64,000 nucleotides of DNA from Rhizobium etli 8C-3 (GCF_001908375.1 NZ_CP017241.1:2607001-2671000); one strand, 5' to 3'. Counted from the stretch's first letter, positions 45,423 to 56,382 are shown. A program made the numbers and translations. The notes: generated by a model not told the origin, from the sequence alone.

Positions 45423-45444
45423 CGGGCCTTAGATCAAAGGCCCG
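45423..45444 (-). terminator. Stem-loop between the MFS and MATE genes
   Basis: CGGGCCTT / AAGGCCCG, an 8-bp stem with a 6-base loop, 66 bp past the MFS stop on the minus strand. The T-run is weak (TATTACTTT), so termination is only plausible. Confidence 0.4.
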
Positions 45445-45509
45445 CAAAGAGCCATCCCAAAAGAGGCAGATGATGAAAAATTCATCACATCATCACGAAT
45501 TCTGATAGC

Positions 45510-46757
45510 TCATTGCGCCGGCGTCTCCAGGGCTTTTGAAGGTTTCGCGGTCCGGACCTTCGCGAGGAACACCAGGGCGGCCGAGAGGATAAAGAAGGCA
45601 GCGAGCAGGTAGGGAGCACCGGCAAAGGTCACCGGGGCATCCGGCCTGGTGAAATAGCCGAACATCTGGGTGAAGATCAGCGGGCCTGCGATCGTCGTAA
45701 TGCTGCTGAGGCTGGTCAGCGCTCCTTGCAATTCACCCTGCGCAGATGGCGGCACCATGCCGGCGGCAATGCTGCGAAGCGGCGGATCGGCGACATTTTC
45801 CATCACGGTCAGAATGATGACCGTGTAGACGACCCAGCCCTCCCAGGCGAAGGCATACCCCGTCAGACCGACGATAGAAAAAGAAAGGCCGACGATGGCG
45901 GTCTTCCACTCGCCGAGAACCGGCACGATCTTTGGCAGCACGAGCCCCATCACGATCGCAGCGCCGATGCCATAGATGCCGAGCGAAAGGCCGATCTGGC
46001 CTTCGCTCCAGCCGTAGCGATAGGTCGAGACGAACGACCAGACCGACGGATAAACGGCGTGTGCAAGCCAGAAGAGGAACATGACGGCGCCGACCCAGCC
46101 GATGCCGGGATAATTGCGCATCTGCTTCAACGCGCCCAGCGGATTGGCTCGCCTCCATTCGAAAGCGCGCCGATGCTTGGCGGGGAGGGTTTCCGGCAAC
46201 AGGAAATAGGCTGCAACGAAATTGAGGAAGGAAAGCGCCGCTGCACCGAAGAATGGAACGCGCGGGCCGAATTCGCCCAGGAAACCGCCAATGACCGGGC
46301 CAATGGTGAAGCCGATGCCGAAGGCAATGCCGATCAGGCCGAAGTTCTTGGCGCGGTTTTGGTCATTGCTGATGTCGGCGATATAGGCAGAACACGTCGC
46401 ATAGCTGCCGCCGCTCAAGCCTGCGAGCGCCCGTCCGACAAAAAGCATCCAGAAGCTGGTGGCAATCGCGCAGATCAGGTTGTCGATCGCGAAGGTCAAC
46501 ACGGAAAGAAGCAAGATCGGACGGCGGCCGAAACGGTCACTGAGATTGCCAAAAAGCGGCGAGAACAAGAACAGCATGCCCGCATAGACGACCAGCAGCC
46601 AGCCGCCGTCGAGTGCGGCATCGCTAATGGTTCCGCCTGTGAGTTCCTCGAGATAGGCGGGCAGCACAGGCATGATGATTGCAATTCCGATCACGTCCAA
46701 AAACAGGATCAGGAAAACGAGGAAGAGGCCGCGGCGAACGAATTTGGGATCCAGCAT
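45510..46757 (-). CDS. MFS transporter of the TCR/Tet (DHA1) family
   Basis: 415 residues, twelve membrane segments. Motif A between helices 2 and 3 reads [15 protein letters not shown], with motif C-like [19 protein letters not shown] near helix 5, both typical of drug:H+ antiporters such as TetA. It probably expels a drug or metabolite; specificity is unknown. Start at 46757 ([12 protein letters not shown]); upstream in-frame codons include the LysR remnant area and are not used. Same strand as the MATE gene, 145 bp apart. Confidence 0.9.
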   Translation of the reverse strand: MLDPKFVRRGLFLVFLILFLDVIGIAIIMPVLPAYLEELTGGTISDAALDGGWLLVVYAGMLFLFSPLFGNLSDRFGRRPILLLSVLTFAIDNLICAIATSFWMLFVGRALAGLSGGSYATCSAYIADISNDQNRAKNFGLIGIAFGIGFTIGPVIGGFLGEFGPRVPFFGAAALSFLNFVAAYFLLPETLPAKHRRAFEWRRANPLGALKQMRNYPGIGWVGAVMFLFWLAHAVYPSVWSFVSTYRYGWSEGQIGLSLGIYGIGAAIVMGLVLPKIVPVLGEWKTAIVGLSFSIVGLTGYAFAWEGWVVYTVIILTVMENVADPPLRSIAAGMVPPSAQGELQGALTSLSSITTIAGPLIFTQMFGYFTRPDAPVTFAGAPYLLAAFFILSAALVFLAKVRTAKPSKALETPAQ

Positions 46758-46855
46758 GGAATGTCTCTCAACAGGGGATTGCTTCTGGAAAGACGATCGC
46801 GTCGCCGGGGTTGTAACATAGCTCAACGAAAAAAATGAAACAATACGAGAACATT

Positions 46856-46996
46856 TCAAAGTTTTTGATCAAGCCGCCAAGGATATTGATCGGCGGGCGG
46901 AACAAACGGAGATCCCAAGCGGGCCGCCGCTTTCTTCACGAAATCATTGAAGGCGCGCAGTGCAGGCCGCATGCGCCTGCGGCTGGTAATAGAAAA
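46856..46996 (-). pseudogene. C-terminal remnant of a LysR-type regulator
   Basis: An open stretch on the minus strand reads FSITSRRRMRPALRAFNDFV then KKAAARLGSPFVPPADQYPW and stops. It resembles the last ~45 residues of a LysR-type regulator's effector domain. No start or DNA-binding part exists, as the neighbouring metallopeptidase gene ends only 30 bp upstream. Probably a leftover of a regulator that once flanked the MFS gene. Confidence 0.4.
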
Positions 46997-47026
46997 AAAC
47001 CGGTCCCGTTGGCAAAAGAAGCTCGC

Positions 47027-47959
47027 TTAAAGCGGCCCGGAGAACGTATCGCAGGCGGCGAGCTGGCCGCTGTCGAAGCCCCGTTTGAACCAGCGCATGC
47101 GTTGGTCGGACGTGCCGTGATTGAAGCTTTCCGGCACGACATAGCCCTGACTCCGCTTCTGCAGCGTGTCGTCGCCGATTTGCTGAGCAGCGTTCAGTGC
47201 CTCTTCAAGGTCTCCGGCATCGAGCATGCCTTTCTGCTCGGTATATTTCCCCCAAATGCCTGCAAAGCAATCGGCCTGCAGCTCGACGCGCACTGACATC
47301 TTGTTGGCCTCGGCTTCGCTCATGCGCTGGCGCGCCTGGTTGAACTTCGGCAGGATGCCGAGCAGGTTCTGGACGTGGTGGCCGACTTCGTGGGCGACCA
47401 CGTAGGCTTCGGCGAAGTCGCCGGAGGCGCCAAATTTCCTCTCGAGCTCCTGGAAGAAGGCGGTGTCGAGATAGACCTTGTGATCGCCGGGGCAATAGAA
47501 TGGCCCGGTGGCGGCGGATGCGAAACCGCATGCCGATTGCGTCGCGTCTGCAAAGAGCACCAGTGTTGGCTCCTCATAATCCCTGCCCTGAGCCTGGAAG
47601 ATGCCCTGCCAGGTATCCTCGGTCTCGGCCAGCACGGTACGCATGAATGCTGTCATCTCGTCATCGGCGGGCGTGCTGGTGCTTTCCGACTGGCTCTGCT
47701 CGTAGCCAGAGCCGCCCGTCATGCCGCCATCCAACACCTGCATCAGGTCGATCCCCATCGCCTTGAAGATCAGATAGATGACAACGAGGAAGATGATCGT
47801 GCCGATCGAGAGCCCGCCGCCCCTGCGTCCCACACCGCCGCCGGATGGGAAGCTGAAGCCGCCGTTGCGGCCGAACGGATTACGGCCGAACCCGCCACGT
47901 GTCGCATCACCGCGGCGATCCTCGACATTGTCCGACTGGCGGCGACCCTTCCATTCCAT
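47027..47959 (-). CDS. Membrane-anchored neutral zinc metallopeptidase (YpfJ family)
   Basis: 310 residues. A Gly/Arg-rich N-terminus (RRGDATRGGFGRNPFGRNGG) precedes one membrane helix (~55-72, IGTIIFLVVIYLIFKAMG). The zinc site is VVAHEVGHHVQNLLG (~189, HExxH), with CGFASAATGPFYCPGDHKVYLDTAFF before it and LQADCFAGIWG after, as in the YpfJ family. A periplasmic protease of unknown substrate. Start at 47959 with GGGAGAG. Codons further upstream (to 48238) lack a ribosome site and are not expected. Confidence 0.92.
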   Translation of the reverse strand: MEWKGRRQSDNVEDRRGDATRGGFGRNPFGRNGGFSFPSGGGVGRRGGGLSIGTIIFLVVIYLIFKAMGIDLMQVLDGGMTGGSGYEQSQSESTSTPADDEMTAFMRTVLAETEDTWQGIFQAQGRDYEEPTLVLFADATQSACGFASAATGPFYCPGDHKVYLDTAFFQELERKFGASGDFAEAYVVAHEVGHHVQNLLGILPKFNQARQRMSEAEANKMSVRVELQADCFAGIWGKYTEQKGMLDAGDLEEALNAAQQIGDDTLQKRSQGYVVPESFNHGTSDQRMRWFKRGFDSGQLAACDTFSGPL

Positions 47960-48367
47960 CTGAACTCTCCCCTGGCGATGCGCAGGCATGCGCTCTTGGG
48001 CAATTATATATCCGGTGGCGACGTGAAGGCCAGCAGGTTTCAGGCAAAGGGCTTTAGACGCAGACAAAGCGCGGGAACGAGCACATTGCCGGCAAGGCCA
48101 GACGGTGTCACTCCCGCTGAAGATCACCCATTCATCCGCCCCCGCCAGAATGAAAAGACCGATGCAAAAACGCTGCACGGAAGCCTTGCCGCAAACTCGT
48201 GCTTCTTGCGCCTGCGCCGTTGCCGAGTAGACGGGCAAGGGCTTCGAAATTGCGCTCGGCCGTGGCTACGCCGCTGGTTGCTGCCTTGCTTCGGTTGAAG
48301 AAAATGCACCAAATGCTTGACGTGACTCCTGCTTTCGCTCTCACTGAAGGAGAGGATCTGGGAGGAC
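47960..48367. other. Divergent intergenic region; no gene recognised
   Basis: 408 bp between the minus-strand metallopeptidase and the plus-strand dehydrogenase. Open frames here are extensions of neighbours or read with poor composition. It must hold both promoters; no clear repeat or operator stands out. Confidence 0.4.
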
Positions 48368-49396
48368 ATGATGAAAGCACTACGCCTGGAAGCGACGGGG
48401 CGGCTTGCGGTGAACCGAATGGAAAAGCCGGTGCCAGGCCCCGGCGAAATGCTGGTGAAGATCGAAGCCTGCGGGATCTGCGGCACCGACCGACATCTCT
48501 TCCTGGGCGAATTTCCGTCGAAGCCCCCCGTGACGCTCGGACACGAATTCGTCGGCATCATCGAAGCCGTTTCGCAAGGCGTGACCGCCTTTCGCCCCGG
48601 CATGCGGGTGACGGGCGATCCGAACATCGCCTGCGGACGCTGCCCCGAATGCCGGCGCGGACGCGTCAATCTCTGCCGGAACCTGCAAGCGATCGGCATT
48701 CATCGGGATGGCGGTTTTGCCGAGTATGTCTGCATGCCGGAGCAACAAGCGTTCGAACTGCCTCAGTCGCTGGCACCGCTGCATGGCGCCTTTTGTGAAC
48801 CCCTCGCCTGCTGTCTGCACGGCGTCGATCTGGCAAAGATCGGGGCGGGCGCATCAGTGGCCGTGCTCGGCGGTGGCGTGATCGGACTGCTGGTCGTGCA
48901 GCTTGCGCGCCTCGCCGGTGCAACGCGCGTCGTGCTCGTGACGCGCAACGCCGATAAACGGCGGCTTGCAGAAGACCTTGGCGCGACGGCAACGGCCGAC
49001 CCCTCAGCACGCGACGTCGTCGACCTTGTGACGGCCGACCACGGCCTTCTGCCGGGCGGTGCCGATGTGGTGATCGAATGCGCCGGCGTGGCGCAGACCA
49101 TGGAACAGGCTCCTCTCCTTGCCCGCCGCGGCGGCACCGTCGTGATCCTCGGCGTCATGCCGCAGGGCGCCAGGATTTCCATGCAGCCCTTCGATCTGCT
49201 GTTTCGCGAGATCAAGTTGGTGAACTCGTTTCTGAACCCCTTCACGCACGGCCGTGCTGCCGACCTGATCGCCTCCGGCGTCATCAAGGTCGAGCCTCTG
49301 ATCTCCCGCCGCATCGGGCTGGACGACGCGCCGGAAGCAATCGCCAATCCGGCACGCAGCGGCGAGATACGTGTCATTGTGGTCCCCGGCCCGTGA
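48368..49396 (+). CDS. Zinc-dependent medium-chain alcohol/polyol dehydrogenase
   Basis: 342 residues. Catalytic zinc site ACGICGTDRHLFLGEF and TLGHEF, structural zinc cysteines CGRCPECRRGRVNLC, Rossmann motif LGGGVIGLLVVQLARLAGA. The overall pattern is nearest L-iditol/sorbitol or L-threonine-type MDR enzymes but without Tdh's WNWD. Oxidises a secondary alcohol or polyol with NAD(P); substrate unknown. GGGAGG precedes the ATG at 48368 (a second ATG follows at 48371). Confidence 0.9.
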   Translation: MMKALRLEATGRLAVNRMEKPVPGPGEMLVKIEACGICGTDRHLFLGEFPSKPPVTLGHEFVGIIEAVSQGVTAFRPGMRVTGDPNIACGRCPECRRGRVNLCRNLQAIGIHRDGGFAEYVCMPEQQAFELPQSLAPLHGAFCEPLACCLHGVDLAKIGAGASVAVLGGGVIGLLVVQLARLAGATRVVLVTRNADKRRLAEDLGATATADPSARDVVDLVTADHGLLPGGADVVIECAGVAQTMEQAPLLARRGGTVVILGVMPQGARISMQPFDLLFREIKLVNSFLNPFTHGRAADLIASGVIKVEPLISRRIGLDDAPEAIANPARSGEIRVIVVPGP

Positions 49397-49569
49397 ACGG
49401 CGTTTCAGGAGTTTTCGAATTCCTGTCGATTCCGCGATTTATGGGGTTCCGTTTGCAAATACATTTGCCTATAAGCCGCTTCTAGCCTGAAAAGACCCCT
49501 CGTGCGCGACCCGACCCGGTGCCTCCCACCCTGGCCGGCTTTTTGCGCAGCTAGAAACGGATACCGCCC

Positions 49570-52500
49570 ATGCCGAAGCGCCAAGACATCAAATCGATCC
49601 TCATCATCGGCGCGGGACCGATTGTCATTGGCCAGGCTTGCGAATTCGACTATTCCGGCACCCAGGCCTGCAAGGCGCTGAAGGAGGAAGGCTACAGGGT
49701 CATCCTCGTCAACTCCAACCCGGCGACAATCATGACCGACCCGGGTCTCGCCGACGCGACCTATGTCGAACCTATCACCCCCGAAGTCGTCGCCAAGATC
49801 ATCGCCAAGGAGCGGCCGGATGCGCTGCTGCCGACGATGGGCGGCCAGACGGCGCTGAACACGGCTCTTTCGCTGAAGCGAATGGGCGTTCTCGACCGCT
49901 ACAATGTCGAGATGATTGGCGCCAAGCCGGCCGCGATCGACATGGCAGAAGACCGCGCCCTCTTCCGCGAAGCCATGGCCCGCATCGGGCTGGAAACGCC
50001 GCGCTCGATGCTGGCGAATGCCACAGACATCAAGGACGCCGACCGCAAGATGCATGAAGCCGAGCGCACAAAGCTGCGCGAGAGCCTCTCCGGCGCCGCA
50101 CTCGACACTGCGCTTGACGATCTGGAAAACCAGTGGAACCTGGGCGAGAGCGACCGCAAGCAGCGCTATTTGAACCACGCAATGGCGATCGCCGCCCAGG
50201 CGCTCGATGACGTCGGTCTGCCAGCCATCATTCGTCCGTCCTTCACACTCGGCGGCACCGGCGGCGGCATTGCCTACAATCGTTCGGAATTCTTCGACAT
50301 CGTCGGCGGCGGCCTCGACGCTTCGCCCACGACCGAAGTCTTGATCGAGGAGTCGGTCCTTGGCTGGAAGGAGTATGAAATGGAAGTCGTCCGCGACAAG
50401 GCGGACAATTGCATCATCATCTGCTCGATCGAAAACATTGATCCGATGGGCGTCCACACCGGCGATTCGATCACCGTCGCTCCGGCCCTGACGCTGACCG
50501 ACAAGGAATACCAGATCATGCGCAACGCCTCGATTGCGGTGCTGCGCGAGATCGGCGTCGAGACCGGCGGCTCAAACGTCCAGTTCGCCGTCAATCCGAA
50601 GGACGGCCGCCTCGTCGTCATCGAGATGAACCCGCGCGTTTCGCGCTCTTCGGCGCTTGCCTCCAAGGCCACCGGTTTCCCGATCGCCAAAGTCGCGGCT
50701 AAACTCGCAATCGGCTATACCCTGGACGAACTTGAAAACGACATCACCGGCGGCGCCACACCCGCCTCCTTCGAACCGTCGATCGACTATGTCGTCACCA
50801 AGATCCCGCGCTTTGCCTTCGAGAAGTTCCCGGGCGCCTCGCCGATCTTGACGACGGCGATGAAGTCCGTCGGCGAAGTCATGGCGATCGGCCGCACCTT
50901 CGCTGAATCCCTGCAGAAGGCGCTCCGCGGCCTCGAAACGGGCCTGACGGGCCTTGACGAAATCGAAATCCCAGACGTGGAGGAAGGCGAGTCCAGCCAG
51001 AATGCCATCCGCGCCGCGATCGGCGCACCGACGCCCGATCGCCTGCGCATGGTTGCCCAGGCCCTGCGCCAGGGCATGAGCGAGGCCGAGGTTCACGAGG
51101 GCTCCAAGATCGACCCGTGGTTCATCGCCCAGTTCAAGGCGATCGTCGACATGGAGGCTCGTATCCGCGAGCATGGCCTGCCGAGCGACGCCGACAATCT
51201 GCGCATGCTGAAGGCCATGGGCTTTTCGGACGCGCGCCTTGCGACGCTGACGAACAAGCGTCCGAAAGAAGTGGCGGAACTTCGCAACAGGCTCAATGTC
51301 CGCCCGGTCTTCAAGCGCATCGATACCTGCGCGGCCGAATTCGCCTCGCCGACTGCCTATATGTACTCGACCTACGAAACACCCTTCGTCGGCGCTGCCC
51401 GCTCCGAAGCGCAGGTCTCCGACCGCAAGAAGGTCGTCATCCTCGGCGGCGGTCCGAACCGGATCGGCCAGGGTATAGAGTTCGATTATTGTTGCTGCCA
51501 CGCCGCCTTCGCATTGAAGGATGCCGGCTACGAAGCGATCATGATCAACTGCAATCCGGAAACCGTCTCGACCGACTACGACACTTCCGACCGCCTCTAT
51601 TTCGAGCCGCTGACGGCCGAAGACGTGATCGAGATCCTGCGCGCCGAGCAGGAAAAGGGTGAAGTCGTCGGCGTCATCGTCCAGTTCGGCGGCCAGACGC
51701 CGCTGAAGCTTGCCGAAGCGCTGGAAAAGAACGGCATCCCGATCCTCGGCACCGCGCCGGATGCGATCGACCTTGCCGAAGACCGCGACCGCTTCCAGAA
51801 GCTTCTGATGAAGCTCGACCTCAACCAGCCGAACAACGGCATTGCTTATTCCGTCGAGCAGGCCCGCCTCGTCGCCGCCGAAATCGGCTTCCCGCTGGTG
51901 GTACGCCCCTCCTACGTTCTCGGCGGCCGCGCCATGCAGATCATCCATTCGGAATCGATGCTGCAGACCTATCTGCTCGACACCGTTCCGGAACTGGTTC
52001 CCGAAGACATCAAGCAGCGCTATCCGAACGACAAGACCGGCCAGATCAACACGCTGCTCGGCAAGAACCCGCTGCTCTTCGACAGCTACCTGACGAACGC
52101 CATCGAGGTCGACGTCGACTGCCTTTCCGACGGTGATGACGTCTACGTCGCGGGCATCATGGAGCATATCGAAGAAGCCGGCATCCATTCGGGCGACTCG
52201 GCCTGCTCGCTGCCGCCGCGCTCGCTGTCGGGGGACTTGCTCGACGAACTCGAGCGCCAGGCAAAGGCCATGGCCAAGGCGCTGAATGTCGGCGGTTTGA
52301 TGAACGTGCAGTTCGCGATCAAGGACAACACCGTCTACGTGCTCGAAGTCAACCCGCGCGCCTCGCGCACCGTGCCGTTCGTGGCAAAGACCATCGGAGC
52401 ACCGATTGCCAAGATCGCTGCCCGCGTCATGGCTGGCGAGAAGCTGGATGCGGCCTTCGCCGCCTACGGCCAAAAGCCCGATCCGCGCGCCTTGAAGCAC

Positions 52501-53055
52501 ATCGCCGTCAAGGAGGCCGTCTTCCCCTTCGCCCGCTTCCCGGGCGTCGATACCCTGCTTGGGCCTGAAATGCGTTCGACCGGGGAGGTCATCGGCCTCG
52601 ACACCGATTTCGCGCTGGCCTTCGCCAAGTCGCAGCTCGGCGCCGGCGTTGAACTGCCGCGCGACGGGACGGTCTTCGTCTCCGTTCGCGACCACGACAA
52701 GTCACGCGTGCTGCCTGCAATCCGTGTTCTCGTAGGCGAAGGTTTCAAGGTGCTCGCCACCGGCGGAACGCAACGTTTCTTGGCTGAACATGGCATCGAA
52801 GCGACGAAGATCAACAAGGTGCTCGAGGGCCGTCCGCACATCGAGGATGCGATCCGCAACCGCCAGGTCCAACTTGTCATCAACACGACGGACGGCAACA
52901 AGGCGATTTCCGATTCGAAGTCGCTCCGCCGCGCGACACTGATGCAGAAGGTGCCGTATTACACGACGATGGCCGGTGCCGAAGCAGCTGCCCAGGCGAT
53001 CAAGGCCCTAAAGGCCGGCAACCTTGAGGTTCGCCCGCTGCAGAGCTATTTCTGA
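49570..53055 (+). CDS. carB: Carbamoyl-phosphate synthase large chain
   Basis: 1161 residues, full length with the two ATP-grasp halves (~1-550 and ~555-1020): [28 protein letters not shown], then [35 protein letters not shown], and a C-terminal MGS-like allosteric domain (~1030-1161, [30 protein letters not shown]). Makes carbamoyl phosphate from bicarbonate, ATP and ammonia from CarA. About 80 residues longer than E. coli CarB, from insertions within the first half (~150-190), a common alphaproteobacterial feature. Confidence 0.98.
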   Translation: MPKRQDIKSILIIGAGPIVIGQACEFDYSGTQACKALKEEGYRVILVNSNPATIMTDPGLADATYVEPITPEVVAKIIAKERPDALLPTMGGQTALNTALSLKRMGVLDRYNVEMIGAKPAAIDMAEDRALFREAMARIGLETPRSMLANATDIKDADRKMHEAERTKLRESLSGAALDTALDDLENQWNLGESDRKQRYLNHAMAIAAQALDDVGLPAIIRPSFTLGGTGGGIAYNRSEFFDIVGGGLDASPTTEVLIEESVLGWKEYEMEVVRDKADNCIIICSIENIDPMGVHTGDSITVAPALTLTDKEYQIMRNASIAVLREIGVETGGSNVQFAVNPKDGRLVVIEMNPRVSRSSALASKATGFPIAKVAAKLAIGYTLDELENDITGGATPASFEPSIDYVVTKIPRFAFEKFPGASPILTTAMKSVGEVMAIGRTFAESLQKALRGLETGLTGLDEIEIPDVEEGESSQNAIRAAIGAPTPDRLRMVAQALRQGMSEAEVHEGSKIDPWFIAQFKAIVDMEARIREHGLPSDADNLRMLKAMGFSDARLATLTNKRPKEVAELRNRLNVRPVFKRIDTCAAEFASPTAYMYSTYETPFVGAARSEAQVSDRKKVVILGGGPNRIGQGIEFDYCCCHAAFALKDAGYEAIMINCNPETVSTDYDTSDRLYFEPLTAEDVIEILRAEQEKGEVVGVIVQFGGQTPLKLAEALEKNGIPILGTAPDAIDLAEDRDRFQKLLMKLDLNQPNNGIAYSVEQARLVAAEIGFPLVVRPSYVLGGRAMQIIHSESMLQTYLLDTVPELVPEDIKQRYPNDKTGQINTLLGKNPLLFDSYLTNAIEVDVDCLSDGDDVYVAGIMEHIEEAGIHSGDSACSLPPRSLSGDLLDELERQAKAMAKALNVGGLMNVQFAIKDNTVYVLEVNPRASRTVPFVAKTIGAPIAKIAARVMAGEKLDAAFAAYGQKPDPRALKHIAVKEAVFPFARFPGVDTLLGPEMRSTGEVIGLDTDFALAFAKSQLGAGVELPRDGTVFVSVRDHDKSRVLPAIRVLVGEGFKVLATGGTQRFLAEHGIEATKINKVLEGRPHIEDAIRNRQVQLVINTTDGNKAISDSKSLRRATLMQKVPYYTTMAGAEAAAQAIKALKAGNLEVRPLQSYF

Positions 53056-53128
53056 GCGTTTGAACGACCGGAAGTTGCCGTAAAACCTTGCGGATGTTAC
53101 CGTTGCCGCGGTTCATCCGGAGCGATTG

Positions 53129-54346
53129 ATGGCAAAGAACATCGTCATTCTGTTCGATGGCACATCGAACGAGATTTCGGCCGACCGGACCAATATTGTC
53201 AGACTGTTCGGCACCTTGAAACGCTCGGATGAGCAGATGGTCTACTACGATCCAGGTGTCGGCACGTTCGGCGCTGCCAATGCCTGGTCCAGGCTCTTTC
53301 GCAAATCCTATGAGGTTTTCGGGCTCGCGACGGGCTGGGGCCTCGATCAGAACGTCAAGGAAGCCTACCGCTTCCTGGTCGAAAACTACGATCGCGGGCC
53401 GCCCGACGCCGCCCGGCGGCATTCCGACCGGGACCGCATCTACATCTTCGGCTTCAGCCGTGGCGCCTATTCGGCGCGGGTGCTAGCGGGTTTCATCCAT
53501 GCCTTCGGCCTTACAAGCCGGCATCATCTCAACCTGCTCGATTATGCCTACAGGACCTACAAGGGAATTTCCGCGCACGAAGAGAAAGCTGGCAGCGCTG
53601 CAAAGGATGGCGGCGAGGATGCGTCGCCTGCTTTCGCTGCCATGCGTCTCTACGAACGCATGCTGAGAAACGACCGCCCGCCGATCAAGCTTCTTGGTCT
53701 TTTCGATACGGTGGCCTCACTCATCGAAACGGGGAAATGGTTTCCGCAGTTCAAGACCCATCCTTTCACCCGCAAGAACCCGAGCGTCGAATGGGTGCGC
53801 CACGCAGTCGCCATCGATGAACGGCGTACCATGTTCCAGCCAGAGCTCTGGGAGCGCGACCAGGAGTATTGGGGCCGCCCGTTCCGGCCCAAGGGAAAGG
53901 TGGCGAAGCAGAATTTGCGGGAAGTCTGGTTTGCCGGCATCCACGGCGATATCGGCGGCGGCTATCCGGAAGCGCAAAGCGCGGCAGTCAAGATCCCACT
54001 GGCCTGGATGATCCAGGAAACGCAACCGGCCGGCCTCCTATACCGCACCCGCATCGTCAACGACATCGTGCTCGGAAAAGGCGGGAACAAGTATGTGCCG
54101 CTGGATGCCACTGCGCCCTTGCATGTCTCCTTGGCCGCCGGGTGGAAAATCCTCGAATACATTCCCCGGCGCGTGCCGGAAAATTCCTGGCGAAGGCACG
54201 GCAACCGGAATGCGATTTATTTCCCGTTGAGCGACCGGCGTCTCATTCCAGACGATGCGTTGATCCACATCTCGGTCAAGGAACGGATGAATGCCACCCC
54301 CTACAAGCCGCCGAATCTGCCTGCAAACCCTGACTTCGTTTCTTAG
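53129..54346 (+). CDS. DUF2235-domain hydrolase (alpha/beta hydrolase-like)
   Basis: 405 residues starting MAKNIVILFDGTSNEISADRTNIVRLFGTL, with FGFSRGAYSARVLAGFI (~108, GxSxG nucleophile Ser), VWFAGIHGDIGGGYPE and DTVASLI, the DUF2235/Tle1-like pattern. Relatives include phospholipase effectors of type VI secretion, but many stand-alone chromosomal members have unknown roles. No type VI genes are nearby. No signal peptide. GGAG lies before the ATG at 53129. Confidence 0.87.
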   Translation: MAKNIVILFDGTSNEISADRTNIVRLFGTLKRSDEQMVYYDPGVGTFGAANAWSRLFRKSYEVFGLATGWGLDQNVKEAYRFLVENYDRGPPDAARRHSDRDRIYIFGFSRGAYSARVLAGFIHAFGLTSRHHLNLLDYAYRTYKGISAHEEKAGSAAKDGGEDASPAFAAMRLYERMLRNDRPPIKLLGLFDTVASLIETGKWFPQFKTHPFTRKNPSVEWVRHAVAIDERRTMFQPELWERDQEYWGRPFRPKGKVAKQNLREVWFAGIHGDIGGGYPEAQSAAVKIPLAWMIQETQPAGLLYRTRIVNDIVLGKGGNKYVPLDATAPLHVSLAAGWKILEYIPRRVPENSWRRHGNRNAIYFPLSDRRLIPDDALIHISVKERMNATPYKPPNLPANPDFVS

Positions 54347-54576
54347 CGGCTTGAATCACTTTCTGCGATCATGCGTGCAAGTCCTTGATCCGGTTCACAT
54401 CCTCACCTGCCCAATCAGCCGGGCGCGCCACATTACGAATTTTATGGAAATCGGCGGCAACGATCTGCTATAAGCGGGCGATTATGATTATTGCACGGTT
54501 CCGAAGTCCCCTTCGGGACCTGTTTTCTTTTGTGTCGCTGCCTGACTCTAGGACACGAAGATCAAAGGACAGGAAA

Positions 54577-55053
54577 ATGGTTGATAAGGTTCCGATGACA
54601 CAGGGTGGTTTCGTCAAGCTGCAGGAAGAGCTGCGCTGGCGTCAGCAGGAGGAGCGCCCGCGCATCATCGAAGCGATCGCCGAAGCCCGTGCCCATGGCG
54701 ATCTTTCCGAAAACGCCGAATATCACGCAGCAAAGGAAGCGCAGAGCCACAACGAGGGCCGCATCAGCGAGCTCGAAGACCTGACGGCGCGCGCCGAAGT
54801 GATCGACCTTGCGAAGATGTCCGGCGACAAGATCAAGTTCGGCGCCAAGGTCAAACTCGTCGACGAGGACACCGAGGAAGAAAAGACCTACCAGATCGTC
54901 GGCGATCAGGAAGCCGACGTGAAAGCCGGCCGCATTTCCATCTCCTCCCCGATCGCGCGCGCGCTGATCGGCAAGGTAGTCGGCGATTCCATCGAGGTCA
55001 TCGCACCGGGGGGCTCGAAAGCCTACGAAGTGCTTTCGATCTCCTGGGGTTGA
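54577..55053 (+). CDS. greA: Transcription elongation factor GreA
   Basis: 158 residues, normal length. N-terminal coiled coil (~10-75: [40 protein letters not shown] with the acidic Asp/Glu tip) and C-terminal FKBP-like domain ([22 protein letters not shown]). Rescues backtracked RNA polymerase by stimulating transcript cleavage. AGGACAGGAAA precedes the ATG at 54577. A small hairpin (GTCCC/GGGAC with T-rich tail at ~54508-54535) lies in the leader. Confidence 0.97.
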   Translation: MVDKVPMTQGGFVKLQEELRWRQQEERPRIIEAIAEARAHGDLSENAEYHAAKEAQSHNEGRISELEDLTARAEVIDLAKMSGDKIKFGAKVKLVDEDTEEEKTYQIVGDQEADVKAGRISISSPIARALIGKVVGDSIEVIAPGGSKAYEVLSISWG

Positions 55054-55059
55054 TTGCCG

Positions 55060-56133
55060 GTGGCCGGAACGGTCAAGCCGGGCGCGATCGATATTGCTGA
55101 CGTCGACATCATCGCACCGAACTTCAAGCAGCGCCTGTCCGGCGTCACATCGACGATCGTTCAGCTGATTCCCCTCCAGGTCAGCCTCGGCATCAAGATT
55201 GCAGCGCTCGGCCCCGGCTTGCCGAAAGACCTACCGAAGCTGACGTGGAGACAGCTTCTTGGCGCATGGCGTCCGTCAACCGGACGCCGGCATCGCGTAT
55301 GGCACGCGCGCCGCAACAACGAGATGGCCGCCGGTATCGTGCTGCGGTACCTTTTGCGCATGCCGCTGAAGCTGCTCTTTACGTCGGCCGCCCAGCGCCG
55401 CCATACCGCCTACACGCGCTGGCTTATCCGCCGGATGGATGCGGTCGTCGCGACCAATGCCCGGTCCGGCTCCTTTCTCCAGGTGCCGCATACTGTGATC
55501 CGCCACGGTGTCGATCTGGAACTTTTCCATCCACCCCAGACCGTCGAGGACACCATAGAGGCGACCGGCCTGCCCGGCAGGTATCTCGTCGGCTGCTTCG
55601 GCCGCATCAGGTATCAGAAGGGCACCGATCTTTTCATTCGGTCGATGATCGATCTGCTGCCGCAACATCCGGACTGGACGGCGGTGATCTCCGGCCGGGT
55701 AACGGCAGAGCATAAAGCTTTCGCCGACAAGCTGAAGGCTGATATCGCCGCCGCCGGCCTTGCCGATCGAATCGTGTTTCTGGGCGAAGTGCCAGACATC
55801 AGGGTCTGGTATCGGCGTTTAACCCTTTATGTTGCCCCGTCCCGAAATGAAGGTTTCGGGCTGACGCCTCTCGAAGCTATGGCCTCGAAGACTGCAGTTG
55901 TGGCGTCGGACGCCGGGGCCTATGGCGAAATGATCGAGGAGGGGACGAACGGAAGCGTCGTTCCGGCCGGCGATGGCGAAGCTCTCACGAAGGCAATCGC
56001 CCCCTATCTCAGCGACCCGCAAGGGACGCTCGCCCGTGGCGAGATTGCGCTCTCGCATGTACGGGCAAATTTTGCGCTCGAAGGCGAAGCGACGGCGTTG
56101 AAGCTCATCTATGAGGATCTTCTGCGGCAGTAG
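55060..56133 (+). CDS. lpcC: Lipopolysaccharide-core glycosyltransferase (LpcC/LpsB-type mannosyltransferase)
   Basis: 357 residues, GT4-type fold (GT-B). N-terminal IIAPNFKQRLSGVTSTIVQLIPLQ, C-terminal FGRIRYQKGTDLFIRSM and the EX7E nucleotide-sugar site NEGFGLTPLEAMASKTAVVASDAG. Rhizobial LpcC/LpsB, which adds mannose to the LPS inner core, sits beside greA in related genomes as I recall. The start is probably GTG at 55060, or TTG two codons earlier, immediately after greA; homolog-like sequence begins at IADVDIIAPNF. Confidence 0.78.
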   Translation: MAGTVKPGAIDIADVDIIAPNFKQRLSGVTSTIVQLIPLQVSLGIKIAALGPGLPKDLPKLTWRQLLGAWRPSTGRRHRVWHARRNNEMAAGIVLRYLLRMPLKLLFTSAAQRRHTAYTRWLIRRMDAVVATNARSGSFLQVPHTVIRHGVDLELFHPPQTVEDTIEATGLPGRYLVGCFGRIRYQKGTDLFIRSMIDLLPQHPDWTAVISGRVTAEHKAFADKLKADIAAAGLADRIVFLGEVPDIRVWYRRLTLYVAPSRNEGFGLTPLEAMASKTAVVASDAGAYGEMIEEGTNGSVVPAGDGEALTKAIAPYLSDPQGTLARGEIALSHVRANFALEGEATALKLIYEDLLRQ

Positions 56134-56382
56134 CAGCCACGTCGCCGGTTATCGCTCGGAGGCAGAAACTGGCGACGGCATCTTCCGACAAATGGCTCAT
56201 AAACGCCGCCTTGCCGCCCGCCATCACCTTGGCCAGGGACATGCGAGGCGCATTTTCAGGCGCCTTCAGCGGCCCGATCGACAGGCCCAATCGCTCCGCA
56301 TTCGTGAAATTGAAGATGATCTCGGCGTCGCACGTTAAGCCCAGTTTCTTTCGACGATCGAAGATAGCGCAAACCGCTATAT
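56134..56382. other. Intergenic region between lpcC and lrp; no gene supported
   Basis: Convergent space of ~250 bp. One minus-strand frame (from ~56350 to 56105) stays open and reads like NFTNAERLGLSIGPLKAPE, but it has no ATG with a ribosome site and overlaps the end of lpcC. No clear terminator is seen. Confidence 0.4.

Noticed and set aside
50572..52695. A 707-codon open frame opposite carB
   Set aside because: Antisense shadow of carB; composition (many Asp/Gly/Arg/Leu blocks) is typical of reverse reading of a GC-rich gene.
56105..56350. An open minus-strand frame after lpcC resembling a small protein
   Set aside because: No start codon with ribosome site, and it overlaps the end of lpcC in the opposite direction.
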